Assembly: GCA_008973525.1 (NCBI GenBank)
Contig: WACJ01000415.1
Span: 124,001-188,000 of the forward strand
Length of the DNA stretch: 64,000 bases
Origin: Stenopsyche tienmushanensis
Taxonomy: Eukaryota > Arthropoda > Insecta > Trichoptera > Stenopsychidae
Direction: 5' to 3'
The notes beneath the pieces were generated by a model, which was not told where the DNA came from, ran no database searches, and saw only the letters and a list, made by a program, of their open reading frames with translations. The number at the start of each line of letters is the position of its first letter. Position 1 is the stretch's first letter. Position numbers and translations under genes: made by a program. Positions 10,330 through 20,700 of this stretch are shown here, piece by piece.

Positions 10330-13300
10330 GTGAGAAAAATACTCCAATTTCATTAACGGATCATCGTTTGTATTATTCAATAATATTCATGACCATGATT
10401 ATTTATTTGTAGCAACATTGGAAGAAATATACAGCAAGCTCATTAAAGAGGATCGTAACCTGAGAACGTTCCGCAGAGCAGTCGGCTTCGGACAAAACAT
10501 TAAAAAAGATTTTGTACCGATACTCATACACGTTAAAGACAATCCAAAGATAATTGATCTCACCATTAAAATACTGGTCAATCTTACGATCCCAATTGAA
10601 TGTTTATTGTCAGTCGATGAAATTTCAAAGAATAATGTTGGTCGACATACCATCTATGAGCTCAACAGCCTCCTTATGTCGAGCAAGGAAACGTTCATGG
10701 ATAGCCGTGTAACAAAATCTATCCTGGATTATACAAATCAAATTATGGAGAACAATGTTAAATTATCACAATTGAATCTCGATAACGTCAACAATTGTTT
10801 ACTACTCCTACGTAATATATTGCATATACCTGAATTGAAAATGACATCAATTCCGATGCCGGGGAAGAGCACGACACAAAATCAAATCTTGTGGAATTTA
10901 TTCACACAAAGCATTGATAAAACATTGTTGCAGCTCATAGCTTCTTCACATGGTGTAAGCTTAAATTATTATTATATTAACTTTAATTTTTAAAAATTTG
11001 AATTCTTAAATTAAAACGTTATAATTTATAGACATTCTGGAGTATTACTATCGTTCAACTGGTAGCTCTTATTTATAAAGATCAAAATATTGGCACTCTT
11101 CAACAATTGCTGAATCTATGGTTTGAAGCATCTCTTTCAGACAGTTCTGAAGATAATGAAAGCAATACCTCGCCACCTGATCAAGGTACGTTAATTTAAA
11201 TTAAATTTAGACATATAATATAGATTCAATTTTGATTTAAGCGTTTATTTTATATACAATAAATCCAAAATTAATTAACAAATTAAATACACAGGGAGCG
11301 ATGATTCATCTCTTATGATAACGTCGGATCCTACATCAGACTCGTCGGACAACGGTGGAAACGGACTAAGCAACGATGACAACGGCATGTCGGATTCATC
11401 CAAGATGGAAACAAATTACAATGAAATATCAACACGTTCTGTAAAAATGCATACGTCATCACAAAATAAAAGTCAAGAGAATGAAAAGTCTCCTTTCCAA
11501 CCGATGGACACCAAGGCAAGTCAATCTACGCTTATTCAAAAATGTATTTAAAGGAAAACATTATTTTTTGATGATATTCTTTAATCTCAATATTTTCATC
11601 AATAATGTCTTATGCAATACTAGTAAAAGTTAATTTGTAAAAATGTTTAAATTAAATTTTGCATTTGGAAATAATCTAATTTTTAATAAATTTTTATAAA
11701 AAATATCAAAATAATATATAAACAGTAGACTTACAAATATTTAAACTTTAATTATTTAAAAACTACTTCTATATTCAATATTTAACGTGCAATGTTTTTC
11801 GCTATATTTTGACAAAATGATTGCATTAGGCTTAAAAAGCATAAGTGAACTCTCAATTATATTAATGAAACAGATTATTTTTATAAGATTTTTTAATAAA
11901 AAAAAACCAGTTCTTTGTATAACAAATGTATTCAATGCACGTTGTTCACGTATGATGAAATTCAAATAGATTGAGACATATTGATTCACAGCTCTAATTA
12001 GGGATGTTTTTTCAAGACCTGGAGGCTATTTGTGATGTTTAGTTTAATATCACAGGATCCATCGTGGGACCGTCTGCATTAAAGGGTTGAAATTAACATG
12101 ATGTTTTAAATTTACATGGATTTATCCACGCATAAAAATCACATAAACACTCTAACTTCCAATTAAAAACAAAAAAACAAAGATGGGCGAAAATTAACAT
12201 AAGAATAATATAATGTGCTAATTTTTAATACTGCAAATTAATAATATCATAAATATATAAAGTTTTTTTAATTCCAAATAATTTTTTCAAAAATTTAAAT
12301 TATAACTTTAATATAACATTTTTAAAGATCATTCAATTTAAAGACTAAAGATTTCCTTTGAAGTACTTAACTATAGTAACTTAATTATAGTAAATGATTT
12401 ATGCAATGATTCTATTATATATATTTAAATTTACTAAGTTATTATTTAGTTTTTGACATACCTGTTTTTTTGTGCCCATGCCAATAAACATTTACTTCCG
12501 AACCTCCTACGTACTTGATCATCGCATCCTGACGTCCCGTCCTTGTTGATCCATCCAAGTATTGCTGTTCTTGTACGCTGGCTTATGCAGAACCCTGAGC
12601 TGATCACCAGTAATTCTGCAATCATCACTAATCGACTTAACGGCAAGAGAGGTCCTACAACACCTCTATCTCACCTGGTAATGAAACAATTATATTTCCA
12701 TTGTAGTTAGGTTTTTCTTTCAGGTGTTACAAAATGAAATAGGTTTGACATTACTCGTTGAATTGTTTCTCAGGTGTAATAATTTGAATGTATTTGAAGA
12801 CGTAGGAGATATCTACTCGTTTAATACTTTGAAATATGTTGGTTCAACTCTATTTTAATTCCGTATTATATATTTCAGGTATGCAGTGGGCCAAATTTAA
12901 GCTGTAAAAGAGAATGCTTATCGGCTAATTCAGAATTTTCCGATTGTGGCTATGTTACACAAGTTGAAACGCGTGAATCAATATCGACGTCGAGTAACGA
13001 AGACGAAGATCTTCAACAAAAACCAGTTCATCAAAAACTGCACTCTCAGAAACAAAGGCACAATACAAAAATACTCAAACCCATAATTTCAATCCAGGAA
13101 AAAAAAGAAAAACAAAGAAAAAAATTGATCAAAAGAGGCAAAACTAGCTTGTAAGTAAAAAATAAAACCGTTTAAACAATTATGTTTTTTGTACTTCTTC
13201 ATAATTATCTAACAAATTTCTTGGTTACAGAATTAACATGAAAGGATTATTGAATCATGTTCCGACAGACGAAGATATAACCAACGTATTGAAAGAATTT

Positions 13301-16300
13301 ACGGTTGATTTTTTGCTAAAAGGCTACAGCCCATTGGTTCAATCGCTGCATTCCCAATTAGTATTCAACGTTCAATTACAAATTGATACATCCCACTTTT
13401 TCTGGCTGCTTACGTATTTCTTAAAATTCGCTGCACAACTTGAACTGGATCTGGAATTTGTTCAACATGTGCTTTCGTATGAAATAATTTCATACCTTAC
13501 GTACGAGGGAGTAAATCTGTGCGAACAGATACAGTTGGTGGCCAAATGCAACAATAGCGATCTGAGATCCAACTTGAGAAGAATTCATCTGGTTTGTAAT
13601 ATTTTAAATTATTAAATATTACCTTACGACACATCTCAGCGGTATATCAACATTCTTCAATCAATCATAATATCTATTTTTTTTTGATTATTAGGTTGTA
13701 ACAGCAATCAGGGAATTCATTCAAACAATTGACATTTATAAAAAAATATCACATTTGAGCGATGAACATAGAGTGCATCTAGTGAAACTCCAAATTCGTA
13801 TCGGCTGCGCTGTAGACCTTAGATGTCTTATTGTTTTGTTGCTTAGACATTATCAGCCTGATATACACAGCAAAGAATATTTACAGGTGAGACGTGATTT
13901 AAATATACTTTTATTTTCATCGTATTAAATATTATATTTTTTGTGCCGTTAATAATTTTTTTTAATGTTATTAGGACTTGATAGTAACGAATCATATTCT
14001 GTTATTATTTTTGGATAATGTGATGAATCGTCCTGATAGTCAAGAAACAATCTTGATGGAACATATACAACAGTGAGTAGATAAACGTTAACGCTATGTT
14101 TGTGTCATCATTTCAGATTTATTTGTACGCTTTCATTCAGAGTTTTGTAAAATCAATTCATCGACTAGATTAAATTTTTGTTATGTAGAATTCTATATTT
14201 ATTACAACAACAAACAACTATTAAAGCTTTCAATAGCATCACTTAATTGGTAAATTGCAGATACAATGTTTTGAATCGTTACATTGCAAATAAGGAATTC
14301 CTGTATTTAGAGTCTCGGAGTCAAACAATATTATCTAATGAAAAATTGTCATCATCTTATAATATAACAATGTTAATACGGGTGTCGTCCAGAAAGTAAG
14401 GTTACAACATTTATATAGGATCGAAAAATGATTGTATTTAATTGAAATTCACATAGGATATTTCACAAATGTATTAAACTATTTTTCAAAATAATCCCCA
14501 TTGAGATCAAATAATTTCTGTAGTCTGGGCACCAGTTTTTGTAGGCTAGAATGCTCCGGTGTGAGCATTCTGGGCATCCATTTCGCACACAACTTCTAAT
14601 AACTTAAGTTTTTCTGACACAATATCACCAAAGAGACTTAGAAACATGTCAGGAAATTCTTCGTGAAGGTCGTCAAGCGTCACATGATGGTCATTTCGCA
14701 CTTATTCTTCAATTTGTTGCACAAGTTCGTTAAAAATGACTGATGGTCTCCCACTCCTTGTTTCGCCTTGAGTATCAATACGATCTTATCTGAATAACTT
14801 AACTCATTTTATGGCATGTTGTCGACTCATCACATCACTACCATAAGCTTCCACGCGCTTCCGATGGATATTCACGGCGGTATTGTTCTGCGCGCGACGT
14901 TCTCTTCATCGGAAGAATTTACTGTGACTGAACAAAATGGCCGATAAACACACTGGACCAAACAAATCGATCGAACAAGAGCTCATGTAACCTCACTTTT
15001 TGGATGACGAGCTGAGCTCATGTAACCTCAATTGTATTTAAATTCAGTATTTTGATAGAATTGTTAAGCAATATACGTTTTTTGTAATTGTTATCATGTC
15101 TTAAATGCTGTGCAAACACTTAAAAGCGTATAATCAACAGGGTTTATTTTTAAAAAAATATTAGCATATTAATATTTTGATAAATATATAAAATCTTCAA
15201 TTATATCAAAATTTTAGGGAAAAATTTTTTTTTTACAAATATGCGACATTGAAAAATGTTTTTTATCCATTTTTTTTTTCATTTTTGTTTATGTTTTCAA
15301 GTTCAAGCTAAATATTCATAATGTATCGGGACATATTATCAGAGCCGTAACAAGGGTATAAAGTGCCCGTGGCAAGGATCTAACTTCCGCCTCTCCTCCT
15401 CACCCCGGAAATCTATTAAGTCTATATAAAAATATAAAACTACGTTGCTTCCGTGGTCGTATAGATCTTAGAAAATCCGCAATAAGTCCCAAAAGAGGAC
15501 GGAGTGGCCACAAATATTGTATGTCCAATCGGTCCGCTTTTCAGACCGCTGATATGATAAATGAGCGCCACGCGATCGGATGCCATACCTGAAAACTGAT
15601 CGGGTGGGTTGTTAAAATTTTACAATGCGTAAGCGATAGCGAAGAAAAGAGAAATAAGACAATTTAGTAAAATGGTCGAATAAAACAAAAGCCATGTGCA
15701 ACTCTCGATCGGGTCGGTATTCTGTGCCACAAACCCAGTTGCGCCCGCGGCGGGCTCTTGCTTTGCCACGCCCTTGTTACGGCCCTGCATATTATTTGCC
15801 ATATATTTGTTTATAAGGGCTTTGCCTTTTTTTAAAACAAAAAAAAAACATAAATGCAATATATTAAATATTTTTGGAATGTGTTTTTTAAAATAATATA
15901 CGAAGATATTTTCTGAGCACGGGGAGAATTTAGCTATATTTACATAACTTAAAACTAAAAAACTAGCTAAGATAGCAGCATAGATTAGTAAGATAGATAA
16001 ATATATAGTTTTTATGGAGGCGATTCCAGATTCGTTCGTGACCTCATTTGGCGCAAGCCACTTATGTAATTTAGCCTCCGAGGGAACTTCAGTGATCATA
16101 CAGATGATAGAAATTTCGGCAAAAGGCCATAAGACAGGATGGAATGGCCAGATGATCTATGTGTCCAACCGGTCCGTTTTTCGGACCACTGACAAGACGC
16201 CATATCTGAATGTTCCTACAGAACGATTACGAACTCTCATTACAAAAATAAGTTGTCCGAAGAAGATCAGCTTACACAGATTGAGTCGGCCCATTGTTAA

Positions 16301-19300
16301 GTTTTGCGCCCTAATCTCAATTGTAGCGGGTGCCTCCTTTGCCATCCCCTTGTTGCGGCCCTGTCTGTAGGTAGTCCCGCAATTAAGCCGTCAGACTAGT
16401 AACTCAATCTTCATGAGTTCGAATCTATAGCAGGTGTGGCTAGTAATCACATTTTTACAAAACATTTTCATTATAAAAAGCCGTGTATATGGCAATTGCC
16501 ACAAATAAGGGTTTTATCAATGCTTAATAAAAACATAATTGTTTCTGGTTTATTTATAAATTTAAATTGTATGCCATCTCTTCTTAATTTTTTATAGTAT
16601 TAACGCCATTTTATAAAATATACAAATTTAAATTCATAAAGTATTAAATATTTTATCGACGATACACTAATATAGCTTTTAAATTGTTATGTTGTCATAA
16701 AACAACCATAATTTAAATGCATTCATTTTTTATTGTTCACTTAAATAATACATGCTATTTATTAATATAATATGATAACGTTAGTATCTATTAGAAAAGT
16801 AAAATGTAATTGTTACTTGCATATTATATTGAAGTCATAAAATTCGTTTAATCTTTGTAAGGAATATTGTCTATATTGTAATAATTGCATACAAATTGAT
16901 AGTAATATTTTCCATATACCTTTTATGAATTAATGAAAGTGTTTGTATTTACATCTTATTGACATTATTAAGAGGTCTTTAATTTTAATTTTCAGTTATG
17001 TTAAAGAAATATTTCAGTTTTGTTTCCTTAATAAGAATAATTTGTTAATAAAATATCATTCATTAAGAAAGGTGAGTAAATTGATTGCGTTTAATATGCT
17101 GCGGGAGTTTAAGCTCCTTTTAAAATGCCAATTCATTCCTCCATACCTCTACGAAAGATTTCATTTGGAGTAATCGCTGTTTATAGTTATTGTAATATAA
17201 AGGTGCCAACTGTTCTTCGGAGTTTGAAACTATAGCATTGCACGTGATCACAACTTAAATTGGACGAAGACACATCATCTCGGACGATTATTGGGTTTGT
17301 TTCTTCTTAAAGAAAAATTCGTGGAGGTATGGTCAATGTTTTTATAAAAAATGGTTTTCTATCAAAGCTGTTGCTATTCTAAATCTAAGTATACATTTAT
17401 TACTTTTTTAAAATCAGATTTTTACTAAATTTCCTTTCATTTCATTTTTGCTCAAAATACAAAGTCAATACTACATTATTCCTTATAATATTATGGTATT
17501 TTATATTCATTTTATATGTAAATTATTGTAGGATAAAGGTCATTTATAAAATAATGTTTTCATTTAAACTCTATGTATATGTTTTGGATTTTCATTGTTT
17601 TATTAGAGTTCAATGTCGCTTTACATGAAAGTCACTTGTCACTTTAGACAGAACTTTTCTTTTAATTCTCTTCTTTTTTAAATATTCATTTATCGTTAAG
17701 AATACGTCATTTTCAAATGCTTTTGTATTATTAAAAACAGATTTGCTACAGTTGAAGTAATGCATCAGTATGGATTGTTATTGCAAGATTATAAGACCAA
17801 CGGTGAATACGTGAATGATTGCATATTTACGATGATGCATCATGTCGCGGGAGATATTGGATGCATTAACGTACTCTATCAACCGAATATCCTTAAAGTA
17901 TTTTTAACTATTTGGGAAACTAATTTTAAAATTTGTGTGGTACGTCGCAATGAAATGAATTTAATATTGAAATTAAATTCCATAAAAATGTATGCTTAAA
18001 ATAACATATCCATATTTATTTTCAATAGGATTGGTCCGATTTAATCGATTATGTTATAAATACATTTATGAAAAATCCAAAGAGTGTGCCCAAAAACCCA
18101 ATTGAAATACAAAAAGTCTCCGATTATTTTAGAGAAAAAGAAGAGAATCAAAACGCTTCCAGCGCCGATGGGAAAGACGAGTATTAATTTTTTCAATATC
18201 ATCCAATAATATTTATTTTGTAACAATATCATCATTAGATTAAATATTTTTGCAGGTGGACAAAAGAAGAAATTGAAAACCTACACTGGAACTACATGAA
18301 ATGTTCTCAAAAACCTAATATAATAGAAAATATTTGCTCGTTATATCGCGAAGAAGGCGTAGAAAAATCACATAACTCCATCGTAAAACAATTGTTCGAT
18401 CAAAGGATTATAGAAGAGGATGAATATAGAAATCTACTCATCTGTGCTGGTCCGAAGAAAGAACTCCAAGCGTACTTTAAAGTCACTAATGAAAAACCTG
18501 CTCCAATTAAAGATGAAATAGACACGTTAATAAAAGAATTAAAAAAACAAAGAATGCATAAAGCCTTAGCTTGGCTACAAAATATTCTCCTGGAGACATG
18601 TTTCACTCGAATCTGCTTTAATAAAAATAATATAGAAGGCAAAATAAACATGGATCAAATAATACCAACTATGGAACCCGTTGTATTCCACAATATGCGT
18701 ACGTATCAATTTATAAATTTGTTTACGATACCAAACAATGTTTTAATTTTTAACGTTTGATTATTTTTGCAGTTATGAATCAATCGATTCCCATCGTTCC
18801 GTGGAATAACGAGCAATCGACCGCCATTCACAATCAAACATTTTTAATATTGCTCCACCGATTAGGCTTTCATTTGCCCGAAGATTCCGGGAAACTATTT
18901 GTGCGAATACCGAGCTTTTGGACGACCGACGTTATTTTTACTATTGCATCCCGACTCGGACCGATTGATAGATGTATGCAAATATTTAATATTTAAATTC
19001 AAATTAAATTTTGATGCATTCTAAAGGTTAACATTGATTTGCAGCTTCGCTGAAGTTCTCGATAAAAGATGTTTATTCCGAAACGTCTATGCCTGATTGC
19101 AATGTTAAGCCACGGGAAGAAACGAAACAGAACGAGAGCATATTTCGCATTGAACACGTTCAGAAAATAAGCTCCGTTCTTAAAGTCACAGAATTGTAAG
19201 CTCTATTTAATTAATGCGTTTACTAGAATACTTGTATTAAATTTATATCATGTGTTATTATTTATATTTATATTTTATAGAACGTCGCCAAATATGTCCA

Positions 19301-20538
19301 TCAAAGAAACCAAGATTTCTACAATGGAAGAAAAAGGTAGTAGCTGGCTCGATGTAATAATGAAGAGAAAACCGGCTACTTCAACGATTCCTGAAATGAA
19401 CGAGTATGCATTAATTTTAACATGGTTTTTGATTTCTGCTTAATTTCAGAATATAGTATTTGTAGAAATTCTAAATGGCAGATTTCCAATACGAATACCA
19501 GTGCAATTAAATTGAAATATTAAAATTATATTTATTTAACACTATTATTGATATTGATGTTTATTTTTCTTAGAACTATGGATCCCTTATTATAAGGAGC
19601 CCTTTTGGGGATTCTATAATATCAACACGTTAGCTGATTCTTTTTGATTTTTAATTCTAATAAAAATTTCTACTTCCGAATATATATCTCTTATATTTTC
19701 GATTACAAAAATATCTATGAAAATGTAAGTGATTGAAAGCTCATCTATTTTGAAAAAAGTATATTAGCTCCAAAAAAGCACAATTTGGCAATTCTTTTTT
19801 AAAAAAGATATTTTTTTGGAGCTTCAAAAATAATGAACCGTTGCTCTGTTTTTAATGTCTATATGTCTTTTTAAAATGTGGGTGCAAATCATACAATTTG
19901 GGCTTGAATAATTCATCCCTGTCACTATATGGGTCATTGCAAAATTCTTTTATCCTTGTTAAGGATTCGCTTCTCTTAAATTTATCAGATATTTTATGAA
20001 CGTCTTCCGTTCAAGATTTCTCGACGTATCGTCATATTAAATATGAATTTACCAAGTGACATGGTTCCCAATGTTTTACTACTGACATCTTTACTAAGCG
20101 TATTAACATAAATGAAATTCAACAACTGGTTTGTCGTTAATTATATTTAATACAAAATCTTTTTATTTGTTACGGGTTATTAATATTTTTAATTTTTTTG
20201 TGTTTAGATCTCTCCCATCATGTTCATCTAATGTGGATTATGAAGACATTGAAATAAGCGAAGATTGTACAATGGGTCCTCCGTTATTTTCACCTCTTCC
20301 GTTGCGAGTAATACCATTCCATGCCACAATAAATGAAGCCTCTCAGAACAATCTTAATTTGGAAGACAACAGGTTTGTAAATTAGATTAATTTTAATATA
20401 ATGATTGCATTTTGAATCAATTTACTATATTAAATACTGTTAAATTTATGCAATTACAGTATGTGTGAAACAGCATCAGTTACCTCAGATTTAACACGAA
20501 TGTACGTCAGTGATGAAGAAGACAAGCACGATGAATAA
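10233..20538 (+). CDS. tim: timeless: circadian clock protein TIM, complete 16-exon coding region
   Basis: TIM binds PERIOD, carries it into the nucleus to repress CLK:CYC transcription, and in flies is degraded after light-activated CRY binds it. Coding exons: 10233-10329, 10413-10954, 11032-11185, 11295-11515, 12879-13150, 13231-13591, 13695-13886, 13975-14072, 17741-17939, 18029-18180, 18256-18698, 18773-18973, 19045-19195, 19281-19403, 20208-20372, 20460-20538. They total 3450 nt, in frame throughout, for 1149 residues; Drosophila TIM is about 1400 and is longer in its acidic linker. Family marks: [11 protein letters not shown] start, [39 protein letters not shown], a basic NLS at 413-424, [47 protein letters not shown] and the [11 protein letters not shown] tail. 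The N-terminal and central parts are helical ARM-like repeats in this family. It is TIM rather than TIMEOUT because of the tail, the NLS context and the length. One intron uses GC-AG. Confidence 0.97.
10413..10954 (+). CDS. tim: tim coding exon 2 (residues 33-213)
   Basis: The largest exon. It encodes the N-terminal ARM-like block with [49 protein letters not shown] and [12 protein letters not shown]. It ends at codon GGT before a GTAAGC donor. This is the most conserved part of insect TIM. Confidence 0.96.
11032..11185 (+). CDS. tim: tim coding exon 3 (residues 214-264)
   Basis: Starts with [18 protein letters not shown] and ends with [20 protein letters not shown], the start of the acidic, serine-rich segment. 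Flanked by an ATTTATAG acceptor and a GTACGT donor, leaving phase 1. Confidence 0.95.
11295..11515 (+). CDS. tim: tim coding exon 4: Ser/Asp-rich regulatory linker, ends at a GC donor
   Basis: Encodes residues 265-338, including [20 protein letters not shown], the Ser/Thr stretch that in Drosophila TIM is a phosphorylation target of clock kinases. The exon must end at the AAG codon at 11513-11515, because the next exon starts in frame 0 at 12879. The bases that follow are GCAAGT, a consensus GC-type donor. The nearest GT, in the AAATGTATTT context near 11550, would put a stop codon early in the next exon. Confidence 0.9.
11516..12878 (+). other. GC-AG intron of tim (1363 bp)
   Basis: Donor AAG|GCAAGT, acceptor TATATTTCAG. 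GC-AG introns are a minor class handled by the normal U2 spliceosome and need a good match elsewhere in the donor, which this one has. The intron is AT-rich and carries one less AT-rich island at about 12440-12680, listed separately. Confidence 0.8.
12446..12680 (-). other. Unrecognised exon-like island inside the GC-AG intron of tim
   Basis: The minus strand has a 66-codon frame (12646 to 12446) ending at a strong donor-like ACAG|GTATGT, with acceptor-like AG sites (TTGTAG, CATTACCAG) at the far side. A second frame reads '[20 protein letters not shown]' before a stop. Base composition is less AT-rich than the surrounding intron. It could be a decayed exon captured by a transposon, or chance. 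I do not recognise the protein. Confidence 0.25.
12879..13150 (+). CDS. tim: tim coding exon 5 (residues 339-428), carries the NLS
   Basis: Starts [20 protein letters not shown], continues with [19 protein letters not shown], and ends with a basic stretch [12 protein letters not shown] at residues 413-424. This corresponds to the Drosophila TIM nuclear localisation signal. The donor GTAAGT splits the next Leu codon. Confidence 0.95.
13231..13591 (+). CDS. tim: tim coding exon 6 (residues 429-549)
   Basis: Encodes [54 protein letters not shown] and [15 protein letters not shown]. This is the conserved central helical region where PER-binding segments lie in Drosophila TIM. Acceptor TTACAG, donor CTG|GTTTGT. 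Confidence 0.96.
13695..13886 (+). CDS. tim: tim coding exon 7 (residues 550-613)
   Basis: Encodes [20 protein letters not shown] and the [11 protein letters not shown] block, ending IHSKEYLQ. It is 192 nt and symmetric phase 0. Acceptor ATTATTAG, donor CAG|GTGAGA. Confidence 0.95.
13975..14072 (+). CDS. tim: tim coding exon 8 (residues 614-645)
   Basis: Encodes [18 protein letters not shown] and continues to MEHIQ. It ends two bases into the next codon at the donor GTGAGT. The following intron is the largest in the gene (3668 bp) and holds several mobile elements. Confidence 0.94.
14379..15013 (-). mobile_element. Internally deleted mariner-like element in a tim intron
   Basis: Terminal inverted repeats: GTCGTCCAGAAAGTAAGGTT near 14384 and the inverted, imperfect GTCATCCAAAAAGTGAGGTT near 15010. 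The left end follows TA (14377-14378), as expected for Tc1/mariner. On the minus strand, pieces of transposase are readable: 'SRQHAIKWVKLFR' and '[16 protein letters not shown]' from the N-terminal DNA-binding region, then near the left end '[18 protein letters not shown]', the typical mariner C-terminus. The catalytic core between them is missing and the frames contain stops, so the copy is dead. Confidence 0.8.
15341..16375. mobile_element. Element with GGGCCGTAACAAGGG-type inverted ends in a tim intron
   Basis: GAGCCGTAACAAGGG at 15341 faces CCCTTGTTACGGCCCTGC at about 15770-15787. A second right-end-like sequence, CCCTTGTTGCGGCCCTG, closes a further segment at about 16370. The two halves share a 'tccaatcggtccgc'/'tccaaccggtccgt' block. 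Related pieces occur at 22740-22820 and, inverted, at about 39755-39830. A 160-codon minus-strand frame (16099-15620) crosses it but matches no protein I know. Confidence 0.5.
16376..16455 (+). repeat. tRNA-like dispersed repeat
   Basis: Contains 'gactagtaactcaatc' followed by a box-B-like GAGTTCGAATCT. The same sequence occurs inverted at 50575-50672, where the match extends to the 'gaggtgtggctgg' end. tRNA-like but without a clean cloverleaf, so it is read as a SINE head or tRNA-derived repeat and not as a tRNA gene. Confidence 0.45.
17741..17939 (+). CDS. tim: tim coding exon 9 (residues 646-712)
   Basis: After completing the Gln codon from the previous exon it reads [20 protein letters not shown], then [20 protein letters not shown] and [12 protein letters not shown], a strongly conserved TIM block. 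The match in phase across the 3.7-kb intron confirms that no exon is missing there. Donor GTG|GTACGT. Confidence 0.95.
18029..18180 (+). CDS. tim: tim coding exon 10 (residues 713-762)
   Basis: Encodes [19 protein letters not shown], then a charged linker ending in NASSADGKD. The donor GTATTA is weaker than the others, but the phase fits: GA plus G of the next exon makes Glu. Confidence 0.92.
18256..18698 (+). CDS. tim: tim coding exon 11 (residues 763-910)
   Basis: Encodes [16 protein letters not shown], the long helical segment with [19 protein letters not shown], then [13 protein letters not shown] and [18 protein letters not shown] opens with the same pattern as the homologous Drosophila segment. 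Donor C|GTACGT. Confidence 0.95.
18773..18973 (+). CDS. tim: tim coding exon 12 (residues 911-977)
   Basis: Encodes [16 protein letters not shown], the [20 protein letters not shown] segment and [19 protein letters not shown], all conserved in TIM. Acceptor TTTTTGCAG, donor AGAT|GTATGC. Confidence 0.95.
19045..19195 (+). CDS. tim: tim coding exon 13 (residues 978-1027)
   Basis: Opens [12 protein letters not shown] and continues through a charged, weakly conserved segment to LKVTE. Donor TT|GTAAGC; the split codon gives Leu with the next exon. Confidence 0.9.
19281..19403 (+). CDS. tim: tim coding exon 14 (residues 1028-1068)
   Basis: Encodes [19 protein letters not shown], then [12 protein letters not shown], the counterpart of the 'NWLQLVMRSK' block in Drosophila TIM. 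This region belongs to the C-terminal part linked to cytoplasmic retention in flies. Confidence 0.9.
19404..20207 (+). other. Intron of tim, 804 bp
   Basis: AT-rich, donor GTATGC, acceptor TGTTTAG. I see no exon and no clear repeat in it. Confidence 0.7.
20208..20372 (+). CDS. tim: tim coding exon 15 (residues 1069-1123)
   Basis: Encodes [37 protein letters not shown] and NLNLEDNR. An acidic, low-complexity C-terminal segment. Acceptor GTGTTTAG, donor AG|GTTTGT. Confidence 0.88.
20460..20538 (+). CDS. tim: tim last coding exon (residues 1124-1149)
   Basis: Encodes [20 protein letters not shown] and DKHDE, then TAA at 20536-20538. The [11 protein letters not shown] motif near the C-terminus is shared with Drosophila TIM and confirms the gene end. 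Confidence 0.95.
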
Positions 20539-20694
20539 ATAATTTTAAATAGACACTACCGAATTCCAAACCTAAGCTTAAGTATCTCATAAAAATGTTT
20601 TTGAAATAAGTTTTACAATTTTAAAATGAAGCATTTCACTTAATGTGGCCGTTTGTATAATCAAAATTTATCTCTCCATTTCTAAATGTCTTCA

Positions 20695-20700
20695 AATAAA
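20695..20700 (+). terminator. Candidate tim polyadenylation signal
   Basis: AATAAA 157 bp after the stop codon. Other AATAAA motifs follow (near 20925 and 22336-22352), so alternative 3' ends are possible. The AATAAA that overlaps the stop codon at 20534 is too early to use. Confidence 0.5.

Noticed and set aside
11516..11551. Extension of tim exon 4 to a GT near 11550
   Set aside because: The resulting phase puts a stop codon early in the following exon; the GC donor at 11516 keeps the frame.
14261..14340. Possible extra tim exon after a TTGCAG acceptor
   Set aside because: Joining exons 8 and 9 directly keeps frame and the conserved [11 protein letters not shown] sequence; adding this segment would interrupt a conserved block.
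15620..16099. 160-codon minus-strand frame in the tim intron
   Set aside because: It runs across the joint of two repeat modules and its right-end sequence recurs in non-coding copies; treated as chance coding in a repeat.
16376..16455. tRNA gene (GTTCGAAT box B)
   Set aside because: No complete acceptor stem or cloverleaf, and a second diverged copy at 50575-50672 marks it as a dispersed repeat.
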